A stretch of 64,000 bases of DNA. It comes from Victivallis lenta. Lineage in GTDB: Bacteria; Verrucomicrobiota; Lentisphaeria; Victivallales; Victivallaceae. The stretch lies in contig NZ_VUNS01000022.1 of the NCBI RefSeq assembly GCF_009695545.1, forward strand, positions 19,105 through 83,104, in the 5' to 3' direction. The notes under the pieces were generated by a model, which saw only the letters and a list, made by a program, of their open reading frames with translations, did no database searches and was not told the origin of the DNA. Positions 1 through 8,500 of this stretch are shown one piece after another (the stretch's first letter is position 1; the number at the start of each line of letters is the position of its first letter). The position numbers and the translations under genes were made by a program.

Positions 1-2
1 CC

Positions 3-260
3 TTGCTCACGGAAAACCGCAACGAAGGAAATATCCCCGAACTCAGCCGGAAGCTCACCCGCAGCGAATGCGCGCAAATTCTTGGCGTATCGATCAACTC
101 CGTGAACCGTTACATCAAGAACGGCCGCTTGAAAGCGGTCCATATCAGCCCGCGCCTGCTCCGAATCGATCCGGAGAGCGTCAAAGACCTGCTGACGAAC
201 GGCATCCCGGAGGATGAGGTCATCATTCCGAAGTGTTGCAGGAAGGCAGGTGACCAATGA
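3..260 (+). CDS. Excisionase-like helix-turn-helix protein (5' end uncertain)
   Basis: Small DNA-binding protein of the excisionase/MerR-like HTH_17 kind. Residues 17-70 hold the typical pattern: a helix-turn-helix (LTRSECAQILGVSINSVNRY), then a short wing with KNGRLKAV and a basic end. Such proteins act as recombination directionality factors or element-encoded repressors. The frame is open to the left edge and the first usable codon in the window is TTG, so the true start probably lies outside. Its stop overlaps the next start by ATGA, which indicates translational coupling. The family call is from the motif; the role in an integrated element is inference from the neighbours. Confidence 0.7.
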   Translation: MLTENRNEGNIPELSRKLTRSECAQILGVSINSVNRYIKNGRLKAVHISPRLLRIDPESVKDLLTNGIPEDEVIIPKCCRKAGDQ

Positions 261-562
261 AAAACGGAGCTTTCATTCCCCCGGAAATTCTGGAACGGGA
301 GGACCTGCCGCCGCACATCAAACTGGTCTACGGACGGGTATCGGTCCTGATCGGTAAAGGCGAGTCAGCGGTCCTGACCACGGATGAGCTTGCCCGTCAG
401 TGCGGGCTTTCGCGGCGCCAGGCGGCGAAAGCACTGCCGTATCTGGCGGAGCTGAAGCTAGTTCAGCCGCACGAATCGCTGGCTGGACATGGATTGCTCC
501 GGGTTTTCCGGAAAGTTCAGCCCGGACCGCCGCAGGAAAAATCTCCGGCGAAGAAACAGTAA
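257..562 (+). CDS. Winged-helix (HTH_36-like) DNA-binding protein
   Basis: A 101-aa protein whose middle (about residues 18-75) matches the replication-initiator-type winged helix: LPPHIKLVYGRVSVL, a segment with TTDELARQCGLSRRQA as the helix-turn-helix, then LPYLAELKLV leading into a wing. Proteins of this build occur as replication or regulatory proteins of plasmids and integrative elements. The tail is basic and proline-rich. Translation is coupled to the preceding HTH gene by a 4-nt overlap, so the two are probably made together. An intrinsic terminator follows the stop by about 16 nt. The DNA-binding assignment is good; the target is unknown. Confidence 0.65.
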   Translation: MKNGAFIPPEILEREDLPPHIKLVYGRVSVLIGKGESAVLTTDELARQCGLSRRQAAKALPYLAELKLVQPHESLAGHGLLRVFRKVQPGPPQEKSPAKKQ

Positions 563-578
563 CCCTGCCGCATTAAGA

Positions 579-615
579 CGGTGTTCCGAACCGACAGATC
601 GGAACGCCGGTTTTT
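579..615 (+). terminator. Intrinsic terminator after the HTH gene pair
   Basis: Arms CGGTGTTCCGA and TCGGAACGCCG pair over 11 bp with one G-U. They close a 9-nt loop and are followed by five T residues. The T run ends 2 nt before the ATG of the next gene. Confidence 0.75.
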
Positions 616-617
616 CT

Positions 618-1031
618 ATGGACCTGCAGATTTCAACCGAAAAATTGAAATTTTCTCCGGAAACGCTCCGCGAGCTTGCCGCATGTCGCAAGAACTCGGA
701 GGCGGCAGTTTACACCTGCCTGCAGAAGCTCATCGACGATGCCGAGAAGTTTCGCAAATTTCACCGGAAACGACACGAGAAAGCATTACAGCGGAGCATA
801 CAATGGGGAGCGGAGTACAATGCTTACCTGCAAAAGCATCTTGCGACAGGTCTCAAACTGAAAACCGCTCGAACTGCCGCCCGAAGGGATTTCATAGCCG
901 CCCATCCACGTCCGAAAAACGCGGACGACCTTATCCGTGCGAATGAATTTCCCGGTCTCTCCCGGCCCGCAATCAGGCAATATCACAAGGCGTATTTAGA
1001 ATCACTACTTGCTGGTCGCAGAAAACCATGA
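618..1031 (+). CDS. Hypothetical basic protein
   Basis: A 137-aa protein of unknown function, rich in Lys and Arg and predicted mostly helical, with no signal peptide. The first two thirds (KFSPETLRELAACRKNSEAA onward) read like an amphipathic helical DNA-associated protein. The tail contains FPGLSRPAIRQYHKAY. The ATG chosen is the first after the terminator and has no Shine-Dalgarno sequence, because the hairpin occupies the space where one would lie. It is therefore either poorly or conditionally translated, or read from a promoter not recognised here. No homologous family was identified; its place beside the two HTH genes suggests the same mobile element. Confidence 0.5.
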   Translation: MDLQISTEKLKFSPETLRELAACRKNSEAAVYTCLQKLIDDAEKFRKFHRKRHEKALQRSIQWGAEYNAYLQKHLATGLKLKTARTAARRDFIAAHPRPKNADDLIRANEFPGLSRPAIRQYHKAYLESLLAGRRKP

Positions 1032-1500
1032 GTTCTGAGAATATCAGTCAGCTTGTCGGTGACGAAAGCTGTAGTGTACAGTGTCACCACGATCACCTCT
1101 CAATGCAGCCATCAAAGCTTCATATCCCATTGCTGCTCAAGATGCGTTTTCCTCAACACGTCCATGAAGTAGTAGATGCCACCGTACTCTCTATGGCGGT
1201 TAACTCTTCGCAGATAGCAATGGTATTTTCGAGCCGTTCGTCGGTATGTTTCAACACCTGCGATACGAGCGGCTAATTGCTCTTTCCAGCAGCGGTTCGG
1301 TGAGAGCAATTGCTTTGGAGGCATGCTGTGATGTCCGGCACCGCCGTCGTTCAACGATACGAATTTTACAGTATGACTGGTTCGGATCAGCCGTATCGCG
1401 CAGCCGCAAACATCAGATCCGGATCATCTGGATGCGCGCCAAAAAAACAGAAATTTTTTCGGAGTCATATTATAATATCCTTCTTTGTTCATTTTGCAGC
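1032..1500. other. Intergenic stretch without a supported gene
   Basis: Short open frames exist on both strands. The best is an 80-codon minus-strand frame ending near 1112, with a basic middle (LRRVNRHREYGG), but it lacks a ribosome binding site and no family was recognised. It could be the debris of an older gene. No promoter or terminator stood out. Confidence 0.3.
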
Positions 1501-3462
1501 TCATGAGTTCTTTGATTCGCGGATAAAACCATCATCTTGTTCATCCACGTTGGCGGTCCTCAGGTCGCGGAAGAGTTCCAAGGCGTTTTTCATACCTCCA
1601 CAGAAGATCCAGACTGTACACACCGTACCAAGCACTATGCTGAACATGATGTAGCAATACCAGTAAACTCTCCACCAAGATCCCGGAATCTCCCTGAAAA
1701 AGCTCAATACGCAGCCTACGACAAAGATGAAATACCAGAGCATTGTCCAGCAGAAGGTGCCATAGAAGATGAACTTCTCAAATTTCGTGAAACCTTTGCC
1801 GATCCCGATCAGATGCGCAAGGGAGAATTTCTTATTTTCGCTAGGCTGATCGGCTTCGGTCTGCTCAGTCTCAAGTGCATATTTTCCCCGGTGCAGGAGC
1901 TGGTCCATGTTGAACGGCCTCCTTTTGCCCAGAAGAGAAACCAACACATAACCGGCGATGGCTAGAAGCATGGTCAAAAAATAAATCCACTGACTGTTGA
2001 CAGGAAATTTTTCCCCGCCGAAGAAATGAGGCCAAGATTGCTGAAGCACGATTCCACCGAGTCCGAACATAGTACCGATCAACATCGCCGTCCATGCTCC
2101 GGCGGTACTGCCGTACTTCCAATAAAGTCCACCTAAGATCACCGCGCCCGCGCCACCGAGATAAATCGCTCCGGTAATGGCAAAGTACATCAGGATGTAA
2201 TCCTTGAGTGGAAACAACATGCTGAAGGAGAAACCGAAAATGGCGACGCCGACGCTACTGAGCCGCAGAAGAAGAAGATGTGTTTTCGGCTCAAAAGGCC
2301 GTCTTCGCAGAGGCGTGATGACATCCTGAACCAAAATCGTGCCCCACGAATGTATATAGGTGTCGTCATTGCTGATCGCACAACAGATCACCAATGCAGC
2401 AAAGAGTCCGAATAATCCTGTCGGCAGTATGTGCGACAGGAACAAGGGAACCGTCATCTGAAAGCGGATTTGGGGATCGGTAATATGATTGATGCTCTCC
2501 TGAATCGGCGCAGCAAGCGCGGCGAATTTATCTAGGTGAAAGACGCTGTAGGCGATCAGGGGAACGATGAGCAGACACATGTTACTGGCCAATCCCCGCC
2601 ACTGTCCGATCACGTTGGCCATGACCGCTTCGTGCGGTGTTCGCGCTGCGGCACCATACCCGGAGCCCCCCTGCCAGGATTTGATCCCGTAGACATTGCC
2701 GAAAATGCCGATCAGAAAGAACCAGATGCTGAATTCTCCGGTCGCGCTTCCGGCAAATGGATTGATGAGCGACATTCCGGAAGCGGGTGTGACTTCCAGT
2801 CCAGCAAAAATGTCTCCCCAGCTGAACCGCCCGAGGAGAAAAAGCGTTACCACTACGAAAATGAGCATCAGCGCCGCGCCCTGCAGAAAATCGGTCACCA
2901 TAATGCTGATCATTCCACCGGAACAGACAACGAAAACTGCAATGGAGAGATAGGCCAACATCACCGCCGGAAAGGTCTGGATCGCGAGGCCACCTAGAAT
3001 GAACTCCGTCGGCAGTCCGAGAAAATAGATGATAACTCTTGCTGTGATCGCCGGGAAAATCCCATAGTTGAGAATGCCGGAGAACCAGCAAAGTGTCCCA
3101 GCAAACAACCGGAAGTTCCGGCTATAACGCGCCTCCAGAAACTGTGCTAGCGTCAACGCCCGGGTTTGCCGGAAACGGTAAATTGCGAACCCGGTAAGAC
3201 TTATCACCAGACTGACCGGAGCACTCATCTTCGCCCACCACTGCGGCGGCAATCCGGTGGAATAGGTCATCTCCCATACCGCTACCAATGTAATCGCTCC
3301 CGCGAAACTAGACGAGACCGTAAGTAAATATCGCCCTGCTAGCCGGTTGGCGGCAAGAAAATCGGCAGTCGAACGCATATAGCGCTTGGCATACCAAGTA
3401 ATTCCGATGATGATGCCGAGGAAGAGAATAATAATTCCCCAATCGAGCGGGGCAGCCCTCAT
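1501..3462 (-). CDS. Sodium:solute symporter family transporter
   Basis: A 653-aa integral membrane protein of the sodium:solute symporter (SSS) family, expected to import a sugar or sugar acid with Na+. The sequence opens with a membrane helix (DWGIIILFLGIIIGITW), then the family-type KRYMRSTADFLAANRLAGRY loop, and carries about 13-14 hydrophobic helices. The C-terminal part after residue about 500 is longer than in the shortest members. The start was chosen at the ATG preceded by AGGAGG; this ATG overlaps the stop of the upstream gene as ATGA. It is the last gene of the LacI-controlled operon, so it probably imports the sugar released by the secreted glycosidase. The substrate cannot be read from the sequence. 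Confidence 0.9.
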   Translation of the reverse strand: MRAAPLDWGIIILFLGIIIGITWYAKRYMRSTADFLAANRLAGRYLLTVSSSFAGAITLVAVWEMTYSTGLPPQWWAKMSAPVSLVISLTGFAIYRFRQTRALTLAQFLEARYSRNFRLFAGTLCWFSGILNYGIFPAITARVIIYFLGLPTEFILGGLAIQTFPAVMLAYLSIAVFVVCSGGMISIMVTDFLQGAALMLIFVVVTLFLLGRFSWGDIFAGLEVTPASGMSLINPFAGSATGEFSIWFFLIGIFGNVYGIKSWQGGSGYGAAARTPHEAVMANVIGQWRGLASNMCLLIVPLIAYSVFHLDKFAALAAPIQESINHITDPQIRFQMTVPLFLSHILPTGLFGLFAALVICCAISNDDTYIHSWGTILVQDVITPLRRRPFEPKTHLLLLRLSSVGVAIFGFSFSMLFPLKDYILMYFAITGAIYLGGAGAVILGGLYWKYGSTAGAWTAMLIGTMFGLGGIVLQQSWPHFFGGEKFPVNSQWIYFLTMLLAIAGYVLVSLLGKRRPFNMDQLLHRGKYALETEQTEADQPSENKKFSLAHLIGIGKGFTKFEKFIFYGTFCWTMLWYFIFVVGCVLSFFREIPGSWWRVYWYCYIMFSIVLGTVCTVWIFCGGMKNALELFRDLRTANVDEQDDGFIRESKNS

Positions 3463-4610
3463 GCTTTGCCTCCTTTCATTAGTGTCCACAGAAGCGCTAG
3501 TGCAATCACCGCATTGGTCCAACCGGAATAGATGCTGTTTGCACCGCCTTCATAGCGGTCTCCCCCACCCCACGTTCCAGTGAAGAAATCGTACATTCCA
3601 CGCCAGCAGCCGCGGAATGCCGGATCATCCGAATCATCCTGAATGGCGAGAATGGTATCGAGCAGCTTTGTAAACATCCCATTCCCCGGGTGAAAGACAA
3701 GCGCTGTGAAAAACCAATTGTCTGTGTAGATGAGGTCAGCGATGCCCTTGCCACCGGGCGCTTCGCAGTGCTCGCTCGGCAACGTACCCCGGTACGGATC
3801 GGCCATGGTGCAAAGCCGGACAAGCAACCGCTTCGCTTCTTCGCGGAAGAATCGTCTGCCGTCGATTTGCGCTGCGATCGAAACAGCCAGGAGTGCATAG
3901 GCGTGTTCGCTCGCACTCTGCTTCTCAAGGGAAGGAGCAACCTGACGGAAATACTCTTCCGCGGCATCACCCCTGCCGGAGAGAATCAGTGCCACTGCGG
4001 CGGGCGCGCCCCAGTGGGGCTGGCGCGGTTCTCCGAAGAAGCACCGCTCCGGATCCGGCCAGCGGCCGTGTTCGAGTGGTGCTGAACTTGTCATGCAGCG
4101 CGCAAGTCCGGCCTGAAGCTTCTCCGCACTTTTTCGGCCGAGTTCAATCAACTTGTAACGGCGGTCGAGTTTGGGAAAACGCATTCCAATTACGGTCTGG
4201 ATCGCACTGTTCCAGCCATTGTCGTCAAACCAGAATTCGCGACCGTTGACCGCGCTGTGCCAATTCCAGAGGCCGTTGCAGAGAAGGCCACTGCGGTTAA
4301 AGAGATAACGGAGGATGTTTTCGCCGGTTCCGGTGTACGATCGGTCACTGAAATACTCCCCAGCGAGCAGAAAGAGAAGCGCCGTCTCGAAATTGCAGTC
4401 GGGACGCCGATGCTCAAGAACAGCGTATCCGCCATGTTCGGTCATAACGGGGAAAGACTCGCGGATTTTATCTGCGGCTTCGTTTCCTTCGAACCGAACG
4501 ATCCGTTCCGCCACGCCCCAAGAGCCGTCGGCGGGATCCATAATACCGGAAGCAGTGAACCAGGCAAGATTCTTCCTGATGGCGTTTTCGATTATTTCTC
4601 GCGACACCAT
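3459..4610 (-). CDS. Alpha/alpha-barrel-like carbohydrate enzyme, unassigned
   Basis: A 383-aa cytoplasmic protein without a signal peptide. The repeated helical hairpins and aromatic-rich motifs (DGSWGVAERIVRF, WFDDNGWNS, GGANSIYSGWTNAV) resemble (alpha/alpha)6-barrel carbohydrate enzymes such as unsaturated glycosidases, epimerases or related six-hairpin proteins. No specific family was recognised. The ATG used is preceded by GGAGG; it lies 18 nt inside the end of the GH130 gene, and its own stop overlaps the symporter start. The tight packing between a phosphorylase and a symporter argues for a role in processing the imported oligosaccharide. That role is inference. Confidence 0.6.
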   Translation of the reverse strand: MVSREIIENAIRKNLAWFTASGIMDPADGSWGVAERIVRFEGNEAADKIRESFPVMTEHGGYAVLEHRRPDCNFETALLFLLAGEYFSDRSYTGTGENILRYLFNRSGLLCNGLWNWHSAVNGREFWFDDNGWNSAIQTVIGMRFPKLDRRYKLIELGRKSAEKLQAGLARCMTSSAPLEHGRWPDPERCFFGEPRQPHWGAPAAVALILSGRGDAAEEYFRQVAPSLEKQSASEHAYALLAVSIAAQIDGRRFFREEAKRLLVRLCTMADPYRGTLPSEHCEAPGGKGIADLIYTDNWFFTALVFHPGNGMFTKLLDTILAIQDDSDDPAFRGCWRGMYDFFTGTWGGGDRYEGGANSIYSGWTNAVIALALLWTLMKGGKA

Positions 4611-5512
4611 GCGGCCACCTCCTCTACATCCAAAGTACCGACGGCGAGACAGCGGTCGCAACAGCCGTAATAAATAAAATAGCGGTCACCGAAACGAACT
4701 GCCCCGTTGGTATAGACCACATTGGAGACGAATCCGTGCCGCTCGAAATCGAGCTCCGGCGTCAGGATCGGCTCTTCCTGAAATTTGATGATTTTGCGCG
4801 GATCGTCGCGGTCAAGCAACATCACGCCGAGGGAATACTTTCCGCTGTTGTCCTTGCCGTGCCAGAAGAGGAGCCACCCATATGGCGTCTCCAGCGGCGG
4901 TGCGCCGATTCCGAGTTTATTTTCGTACCAGGAACCATCTTTTGTTTCCAAGATGCAGCTCATATCCTCCCAATGGACGAGGTCGGAGCTGAAGGAGCCC
5001 CACATGTTCGGCATCGGTCGATGGAAGAGAAAATAGCGTCCTCCGATCTTCCCAGGCAGAAAGCCGCTGGTGCGCTGTTCGAACTGCTTCATCAAAAGTC
5101 CGTGACGGGTAAAGGTTTTGAAATCCTTCGTCGTCGCATAGGCGAGCCGGTCTCCGGTGTAGCCGAAGCGGGACATGGTAACATAGACGATATAGTAGGT
5201 ATCACCGATTTTGCTGATGCGAGGGTCTTCACAGCCGAACTCACACCAGGGATCGGTCGTATTCCGGTCGAAGATTGGAATATCCAACCGTTCGGCAATA
5301 TCGAATCCGTTTTCGGAAACAGCAAGCCCGAGTCGGGTCACAGGACATTTGATCTCCGGAGTGCGCATATCCTCACCCTCGGCCCGGTAAAGGAGATAGA
5401 CTTTTCCGTCATAAACCGCCGCCGCAGCGTTGGAAACATTGAGATTTTCCCAACGATTTCCGTTGGGGAGGAGGATGGGATTCTTTTCGTAACGTTTGAG
5501 TTTCAGGATCAT
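4592..5512 (-). CDS. GH130 family glycoside phosphorylase (mannoside-type)
   Basis: A 306-aa protein with the five-bladed beta-propeller pattern of glycoside hydrolase family 130. Supporting features are the N-terminal RYEKNPILLP, the central GCEDPRISKIGDTYYIVY with the conserved Asp-Pro-Arg, the aromatic FHRPMPNMWGSFSSDL and the C-terminal YIYYGCCDRCLAVGT. Family members cleave beta-mannosides such as mannosyl-glucose or manno-oligosaccharides with phosphate, releasing mannose-1-phosphate. The absence of a signal peptide fits cytoplasmic action after uptake. The gene sits in the operon between the secreted glycosidase and the barrel protein, which suggests a mannose-containing substrate. The exact linkage is not predictable from the sequence. 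Confidence 0.85.
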   Translation of the reverse strand: MILKLKRYEKNPILLPNGNRWENLNVSNAAAAVYDGKVYLLYRAEGEDMRTPEIKCPVTRLGLAVSENGFDIAERLDIPIFDRNTTDPWCEFGCEDPRISKIGDTYYIVYVTMSRFGYTGDRLAYATTKDFKTFTRHGLLMKQFEQRTSGFLPGKIGGRYFLFHRPMPNMWGSFSSDLVHWEDMSCILETKDGSWYENKLGIGAPPLETPYGWLLFWHGKDNSGKYSLGVMLLDRDDPRKIIKFQEEPILTPELDFERHGFVSNVVYTNGAVRFGDRYFIYYGCCDRCLAVGTLDVEEVAAWCREK

Positions 5513-5518
5513 AATTCA

Positions 5519-8500
5519 CTATCTGTTAAAGAGTTGATTGAGATATGCAGGATAATTTTCGCCATCCATCCTTCCGGGATTGGCACCGCCGATACCGAGG
5601 GTAATGCTATCTCCAAAGCAGACCAGTCGAACCGGACGAAGCTGGTGGCACTGGAAGGTATCGAACAACTGCTGCGCGATCGCCCGGTAACCGGCGGCTA
5701 CCGGGTGAACACCATCTTCTGTCCTGCCATTGGCGGGATTCCGGAGGTAGCTTGCGACATTTTCGCCGATTTGGCCGTTCGTTTCGAAATTTTGGGCCAC
5801 ATCCACCAGGATTACTCCTTTGCTCTCGGCCAGTCTGCGAACCGCCTGGTTATAGAGGTCCACCTTTTCCTGAGGCGTCTGATTGCCGAAAAACGACTGT
5901 GGATGCCGTTTCAGGACATACGGAGTGTAACAGGGCGGAATCGTCATCAGGATCACCTTGGCGTTCGCGGACTGAATCCGGTCCACCAGTTTTCCGAGAT
6001 TATCAATCGCCTTTTTCAGAGAGAGTGCATTACCGGAATTCAGCATGTCATTAGTTCCGGCCAGCAAAATCACCGTATCCGGCTTCCGACTCAAGACGTC
6101 ACGCTCCAGCCGGGTAAGCAGATCCGCGGTGTTGTTGCCGCTAATTCCGGCATTGATGATCGTAATCGGCGGAAGCTTCCGCCAACAGACCGTCCCGAAA
6201 GCCTCCGGCGTGGCATAGCGTTCGACTTTCAGTCTTGCCCAAGCGGCGCTGGTCCAGCGGGACGCGGGTTCATCGTAGCGGCGCGGACGGTTACGGCAGG
6301 CGTTCATCCTCATCTTATCGCCAGGCGGCAGCTGTGAAAGAGGAATCTCGAAAGAAATATGAAATTCCTTCTTCTCCGGAACCATTCGTGTGGAAACCTT
6401 CACATCTCTCAATTTTCCCGCGTCGAGATCGCCCGCCGCGTTCGCTGCAACCCGCATGAGCTTCTTCGAGGCAGGATCGTAAAAATAAAGCTCAACACTG
6501 TCAGCGGAGTGAACCCACTCGCCCGACTGCGGGATGATCGTATCGAAATCGGGTTCGGAACAGACAAAGTCGAATCGAGCCTTTTTCCCCTCCCGGCGGA
6601 TAGCGAGTCTGGTCGCCGGAAGGGCCGGTTTCAGGTTCACCGGTTCACGGAAATCCGTGATTTCTCCTGGAACCGTCACTGGTTCGGGAAAGGGCGCGAG
6701 TTCATTTGCCGCCTCTGCCATCGCTGTCTCCCCGGTCAGAATTCCCGCGTCAGTCGCCGAGAAGGCTTCAAGTTTAAGTGTGAGCTTGCGACCCTGAAGG
6801 ACATTGGCAACCAGGGCGCTGACGATGCACTCTCCGTTCCAATTCGTCGGAGCGTAGCGGGTGAGATCCAACAATACCTTTTCCTCGGCTTCCTTTTGGA
6901 TCCAGTTGCCGAGCTTGACCTGTTGATCGGGGGCGCGGCCCGTGCCATATTCGGGCGTTTTCCAGGTATATTCTGTCATACCGAGGTCGAGGGCAACCCG
7001 CTTTACAAAAACGCCCCCAACTTTATAATCGATCAGAATTCCAGCAAAAGCTGGTGCCCAGCTCTTGCGCCTCTCAATACAGTAACGCGTCGCGATATCG
7101 CTCGCGGCGTCGAAGCGAAGATAGCGAACGTTCTTGAACTCAAAACCGGCGGCAGAATAATTCCACTGCGTTTCTGGACGCTCTTTCAGCTTCGCGGTCA
7201 ACGTCAGCGTCTCAAGATCGGCGTTTTCCTCCTGTCCACCGCCCAATACGACCGCGGCGACGGCCGCATGCTCGACCGGTGTCCTTGTCGCGGCCGGGCG
7301 CACGATCAGCGGAATCCGGGGAAGCGGCACTTCCTTCGTCCCAGTAATTTCGACATCGGCGGCGGCGAGCGTTCCCACTGCGTTTTCCACCTTCCACGCA
7401 TAGCGTCCGGCGCGGGCGAGTTCCGGAATGGTGAATTCAGTACTAGCGGTACTCATTACCAGCTGCGAATCCGAGTAGAGTGAAAAGGCCGCACCGAAAG
7501 GCATTCCGGGAATCCGCACAGTGTCGCCTGGAGATATGCGAGCAGGAAGCTGCAACGCGAACTCCCGCTTCTCTGCCGGTTTCAATCCGGCCTTGAAATT
7601 TCCTCCGATGCGGAGAATGGCGAACGCCCGCCCGTTCTCCCGGAACAGTCCCCTGAATTCGGCGTTTTCAAGGGCCCCGAGTTCCTTCCCCTCCGGCAGT
7701 GCGATTGCAATATCGAGTTTTTTTCTGGATGTGTTTTTTCCGGTCACCTGATCGGCGCCATAGGCGGTTTCGACCGCGATTCCGGGAAGTGTGGGCAGCC
7801 ACATCTGGGTTGGCAATTCGTCCACCGCCAGGATCACCGCGCCGGAATCAGAAGCCGATACGACGGAAAGCAGGTTTTCCCGTAGCGGAATCGTATTTTC
7901 TTTTCCCATAAGATGATGGTTGACTGTCCGGGAGAGCCGCCAGCCATGCATCCGCCATGCCTCCATCTGCTGTTTTTCGGTGAAGATCTCCTTGAAGCCG
8001 ACCGGGTTGATCAAGTCATTGCGCCAGAGAAACTCCTTCGCCGCAGGGAGCGGAAACGGCTTGCCGGGATTTCCCGACGGAATCAACGAATAAAGCGTTG
8101 ATCCGCCACGCGCCAGTTCGAATCCAAGTACCTTCGAAGCCGGATTCTCCAGCATGGAGCCGGGAACAATCCGTACCGGAACAGTCCGGAACATCTCACG
8201 CATTGCACCCAGAAAAGGACTTTTGATCGTGATAAAATCGGGCTCCACTGCCGATAGCCCGGCGCATTCGATATGCGGTAACAATCCGAGCCCTAGGCAG
8301 ATATTGGTGTAATAGGGATCGCTCCTACCCCAGTAACAGGGAATGACGCGGTGATCGGGATCAAGTTTTTCCTGAAGCTTGCCGCCCCAGATCCGCGCGC
8401 CGACCAGCGCCGGATTGTTGCGGAAGGCGTCCAGCGCCATCTCGGCAATCCCGCTGTCGGCGATGGGATTGGACTTAAAGTTGAAAGAAACGCCGCCCTT

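Noticed and set aside
1112..1354. Possible minus-strand transposase-like fragment
   Set aside because: The basic peptide has no recognisable transposase motif and no start signal, so I leave it as intergenic.
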